DNA of 64,000 nucleotides from Chromobacterium haemolyticum (GTDB taxonomy: Bacteria; Pseudomonadota; Gammaproteobacteria; Burkholderiales; Chromobacteriaceae). Positions 61,938 through 64,000 of this stretch are shown here, piece by piece. How positions within the stretch are numbered: position 1 is the stretch's first letter; each line of letters opens with the position of its first letter. Under the pieces are notes generated by a model. The model was not told the origin of the DNA and made no database searches. It saw nothing but the letters and a program-made list of their open reading frames with translations. The position numbers were made by a program, and so were the translations under genes. The stretch covers positions 1 to 64,000 of the forward strand of contig NZ_MUKU01000020.1 of NCBI RefSeq assembly GCF_002081825.1, written 5' to 3'.

Positions 61938-62975
61938 TCAACCGTTTAGCGCGTTCAGTTTTCGCCGGCAGTCCTCCGCTTCGGCCAGAATGCGCTCGAA
62001 CAGCTCGGCCACGCCGGGCACGTCGTCGATCAGGCCCTGGGCCTGGCCGATCAACTGCACGCCCTTGTCGTGGTCGCCGTCCTCTATCGCCAGCCGGATG
62101 GATTCGGTGGCGGCGCCGAACTGCGCCAGTTGGCGCAGCGCCTGGGGCTGGCTCAGCAGGCCGCCCAGCACGACTTTGGCGATGGGCATGCCCAGCTTGC
62201 GCGCGGCGGCGCTGGCGCGCCAGGCGGCGGCGAGCAGGCTCAGCGGCTTGCGCGTGGCCTGGCGGGCGGCAGGGCTGTCCATCACCCGGCACCACAGGCC
62301 GTCGAAGTTCTTGGAGTACAAGGTGTCGGCCACGCCACGTTGGCGGATCATCTCCTTGGTGCGCTGGTGCACCGGGCTTTCCTTGCTCATCGCCAGGCGC
62401 GTGCCCATGGCCACGGCGTCGGCGCCCAGCGCCAGCGCGGCAATCAGGCCCTGGCCGTCGACAAAGCCGCCGGCGGCGATGATGGGCAGCGCGCTGGCTT
62501 TGCGGATGGCCGGGATCAGCGTCAGCGAGGTGACGGCGCCGCCGTGGGCGGCGGCCTCGTGGCCGGTGACCAGCAGGGCGTCGGCGCCGGACGCCTCCGC
62601 CGAGCGAGCGTGCTTTTCCGTCACCACGGTGGCGATGGCCTTGCCGCCGTAGGCGTGAGCCCGCTCAATCAGCCAATCGCCCTTGCCTAGCGAAAAATTG
62701 ATCACCGGCACGCGTTCTTCCAGGGCGACCATGGCGTTTTCCTTGGCGCCCGGCATCATCAGCGTGCAGCCGACGCCGAAGGGGCGGTCGCTCAGTTCGC
62801 GCACGCGGCGGATGGCTTGTCGCGTCAGTTCCGGCGTCAACGGGCCGGTGGCGAGTATGCCCAGGCCGCCGGCGTTGCCGACGGCGGCCACCAGTTCCGG
62901 GGTGGCGATGTAGCTCATGCCGGGGCAGATCAGCGGGCGCTGGATGCCGAGCAGGCGGGTGATAGCGGTTTGCAT
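61938..62975 (-). CDS. Nitronate monooxygenase-like FMN protein (2-nitropropane dioxygenase family)
   Basis: 345 aa. The TIM-barrel signature includes RPLICPGMSYIATPELVAAV, LLVTGHEAAAHGGAVTSLTL (His and GG-phosphate loop) and IIAAGGFVDGQGLIAALALGADAV, then MGTRLAMSKES. FMN-dependent enzymes of this family oxidise nitronates or reduce enoyl groups. The catabolic specificity is not predictable. Confidence 0.9.
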   Translation of the reverse strand: MQTAITRLLGIQRPLICPGMSYIATPELVAAVGNAGGLGILATGPLTPELTRQAIRRVRELSDRPFGVGCTLMMPGAKENAMVALEERVPVINFSLGKGDWLIERAHAYGGKAIATVVTEKHARSAEASGADALLVTGHEAAAHGGAVTSLTLIPAIRKASALPIIAAGGFVDGQGLIAALALGADAVAMGTRLAMSKESPVHQRTKEMIRQRGVADTLYSKNFDGLWCRVMDSPAARQATRKPLSLLAAAWRASAAARKLGMPIAKVVLGGLLSQPQALRQLAQFGAATESIRLAIEDGDHDKGVQLIGQAQGLIDDVPGVAELFERILAEAEDCRRKLNALNG

Positions 62976-63090
62976 GGGGCGGGGCTCGCTTTACAATGTC
63001 TGTCGGTCGAGGGTTGGCGGGCGCAATGGGTTGGGCCCGGCGCTGTCATTGTTGTCGGCTTTGCCGGAAAATTCAAACGATTGTTTAAAT

Positions 63091-63282
63091 ATGCTGCTGA
63101 TCGTGTTGCTGGGCTGGCTTTATGTGGTGCTGATGCTGGCGGTGGCGCAGCACAGCGTGCTGGCTTCGCTGTCCACCTTGTTCTTTTTGGGCGTGTTGCC
63201 CACCTTCTTTGTGGCGCGGATGACGCGGCGCAAACTGCGCCGTCAGCGTGAAAAAGCGCGCGAGGCGCGCGACGAGACTTGA
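63091..63282 (+). CDS. Small membrane protein
   Basis: 63 aa, ATG 63091. Two hydrophobic segments (LLIVLLGWLYVVLMLAVAQ and SLSTLFFLGVLPTFFVA) followed by a basic tail (RRKLRRQREKAREAR). No family recognised. The stop overlaps the -35 of the rpsB promoter, and no clear ribosome site precedes the start. Confidence 0.65.
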   Translation: MLLIVLLGWLYVVLMLAVAQHSVLASLSTLFFLGVLPTFFVARMTRRKLRRQREKAREARDET

Positions 63283-63307
63283 GTGGATCGCCGTCCGGTG
63301 CTAGAAT
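63279..63307 (+). promoter_or_regulatory. Promoter of rpsB
   Basis: TTGAGT (63279-63284), 17-bp spacer, TAGAAT (63302-63307). The -35 overlaps the stop codon of the small membrane gene. Confidence 0.7.
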
Positions 63308-63353
63308 CCCGCGTCCCTTGCCATACCGGCGGGGGAAAATCATCTATTACGCA

Positions 63354-63420
63354 CATCCGCGCCAAAGGGTGCCTCGCTTCGAGGTTGTCTGCGCGGATGG
63401 AGGCTTAACCCTTTAAGGAG
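63354..63420 (+). promoter_or_regulatory. rpsB leader RNA, autoregulatory pseudoknot-type structure
   Basis: CATCCGCGC (63354-63362) pairs with GCGCGGATG (63391-63399); an inner CCTCG/CGAGG hairpin is at 63372-63384. AAAGGGT (63364-63370) is complementary to ACCCTTT (63408-63414), which lies just ahead of the AAGGAG ribosome site, giving a pseudoknot. This fits the known S2-regulated rpsB leader in proteobacteria. Confidence 0.65.
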
Positions 63421-63427
63421 TTTTTGC

Positions 63428-64000
63428 ATGTCCACCAACGTTACCATGCGTCAAATGCTTGAGGCCGGCGTTCACTTCGGCCACCAAACCCGCTTCTGGA
63501 ACCCGAAGATGGCTAAGTACATCTTTGGCAGCCGCAACAAGATTCACATCATCAACCTGGAAAAGACTCTGCCGCTGTTCGTGGATGCCCAGGATTATGT
63601 GCGTCGTCTGGCCGCCAACAAGGGCTCCATCATGTTCGTGGGCACCAAGCGTCAGGCTCGTGAGATCGTACGTGAAGAAGCTGCCCGTTGCGGCATGCCG
63701 TTTGTTGACCACCGCTGGCTGGGCGGCATGCTGACCAACTACAAGACCGTGAAGCAGTCGATCAAGCGTCTTGAAGAGAAGCGCGCCATCCTGGAGTCCG
63801 CTGGCGATACCGGTTACAACAAGAAAGAACTGCTGGACCTGCAACGCGAAGTCGACAAGCTGGAGCGTTCGCTGGGCGGCATCAAGGATATGAAGGGCCT
63901 GCCGGACGCCATCTTCGTTATCGACACTGGCTACCAGAAGGGCACCATCGTCGAAGCCAAGAAACTGGGTATCCCGGTTATCGGTATTGTTGACACCAAC
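63428..64000 (+). CDS. rpsB: 30S ribosomal protein S2 (5' part, runs off the window)
   Basis: 191 codons present, open at the window end. [42 protein letters not shown]-type start, and [15 protein letters not shown] with [11 protein letters not shown] are S2 signatures. Ribosome site AAGGAG is 7 nt before ATG. tsf should follow outside the window. Confidence 0.98.
   Translation, partial: MSTNVTMRQMLEAGVHFGHQTRFWNPKMAKYIFGSRNKIHIINLEKTLPLFVDAQDYVRRLAANKGSIMFVGTKRQAREIVREEAARCGMPFVDHRWLGGMLTNYKTVKQSIKRLEEKRAILESAGDTGYNKKELLDLQREVDKLERSLGGIKDMKGLPDAIFVIDTGYQKGTIVEAKKLGIPVIGIVDTN

Noticed and set aside
1-64000. tRNA, rRNA genes or CRISPR arrays
   Set aside because: None seen on reading; no cloverleaf, rRNA-like or repeat-spacer pattern was found.

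Overview
The window looks like a chromosomal segment of a Neisseriales betaproteobacterium close to Chromobacterium. This rests on gene content rather than a database search: an earP-efp pair with Arg32 in EF-P, a zapE/typA/rpsB housekeeping backbone, ccoS-ccoI, a Neisseria-like preQ1 motif ahead of yhhQ, and a GC-rich backbone with AT-richer accessory genes.

Layout. (1) Positions 1-1310: an IS481-type transposase with flanking sequence. (2) Positions 1340-32221: a complete-looking extracellular contractile injection system (eCIS) of the Afp/PVC type, about 31 kb. Leftward from a divergent promoter region at about 12.2 kb run the AAA+ ATPase (Pvc15-like), the terminator/cap protein (Pvc16-like), an unrecognised 248-aa protein with one hydrophobic segment, and a 2247-aa toxin-like protein with an HEIAH metalloprotease motif and four 61-aa repeats. 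Rightward run inner tube, three sheath proteins, second tube protein, a 57-aa DUF5908-like protein, LysM-type hub, VgrG-like spike, a likely RelE-fold cargo, gp25-like wedge, PAAR-like tip, two large baseplate proteins, a beta-repeat fibre, a reverse transcriptase on the opposite strand, and the tape-measure protein. (3) Positions 32309-35216: zapE, a uracil-DNA-glycosylase-like gene and an alpha/beta hydrolase. (4) Positions 35275-49119: a probable 13-gene leftward catabolic operon (porin, SDR, hydrolase, IclR regulator, SDR, TPP enzyme, aspartate-dehydrogenase-like protein, aldehyde dehydrogenase, VOC dioxygenase, small protein, Rieske oxygenase, reductase, MFS transporter) with a divergent cupin gene; the substrate is unknown. 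(5) Positions 49150-64000: housekeeping genes (efp, earP, nupC, ccoS, ccoI, yhhQ, quinone oxidoreductase, a FabMG-like gene, typA, nitronate monooxygenase-like gene, rpsB) with terminators and two RNA leaders.

Cutting across these regions is a dispersed family of four 130-143 bp MITE-like elements with 18-bp terminal inverted repeats and TNA flanks. Three of them sit exactly on the stop codon of the preceding gene, and a possible fifth, decayed end follows another stop codon.

How the parts may work together: the eCIS genes supply tube, sheath, baseplate, spike, fibre, cap, loading ATPase and length control. The 2247-aa protein, the 248-aa protein and the RelE-like protein are the best candidate payloads. 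The most unusual eCIS features are the reverse transcriptase between the fibre and tape-measure genes, an FG-GAP-like propeller fused to the Pvc11-like baseplate protein, an insert in one sheath protein, the RelE-like cargo inside the structural operon, and perfect hairpins directly after two sheath genes.
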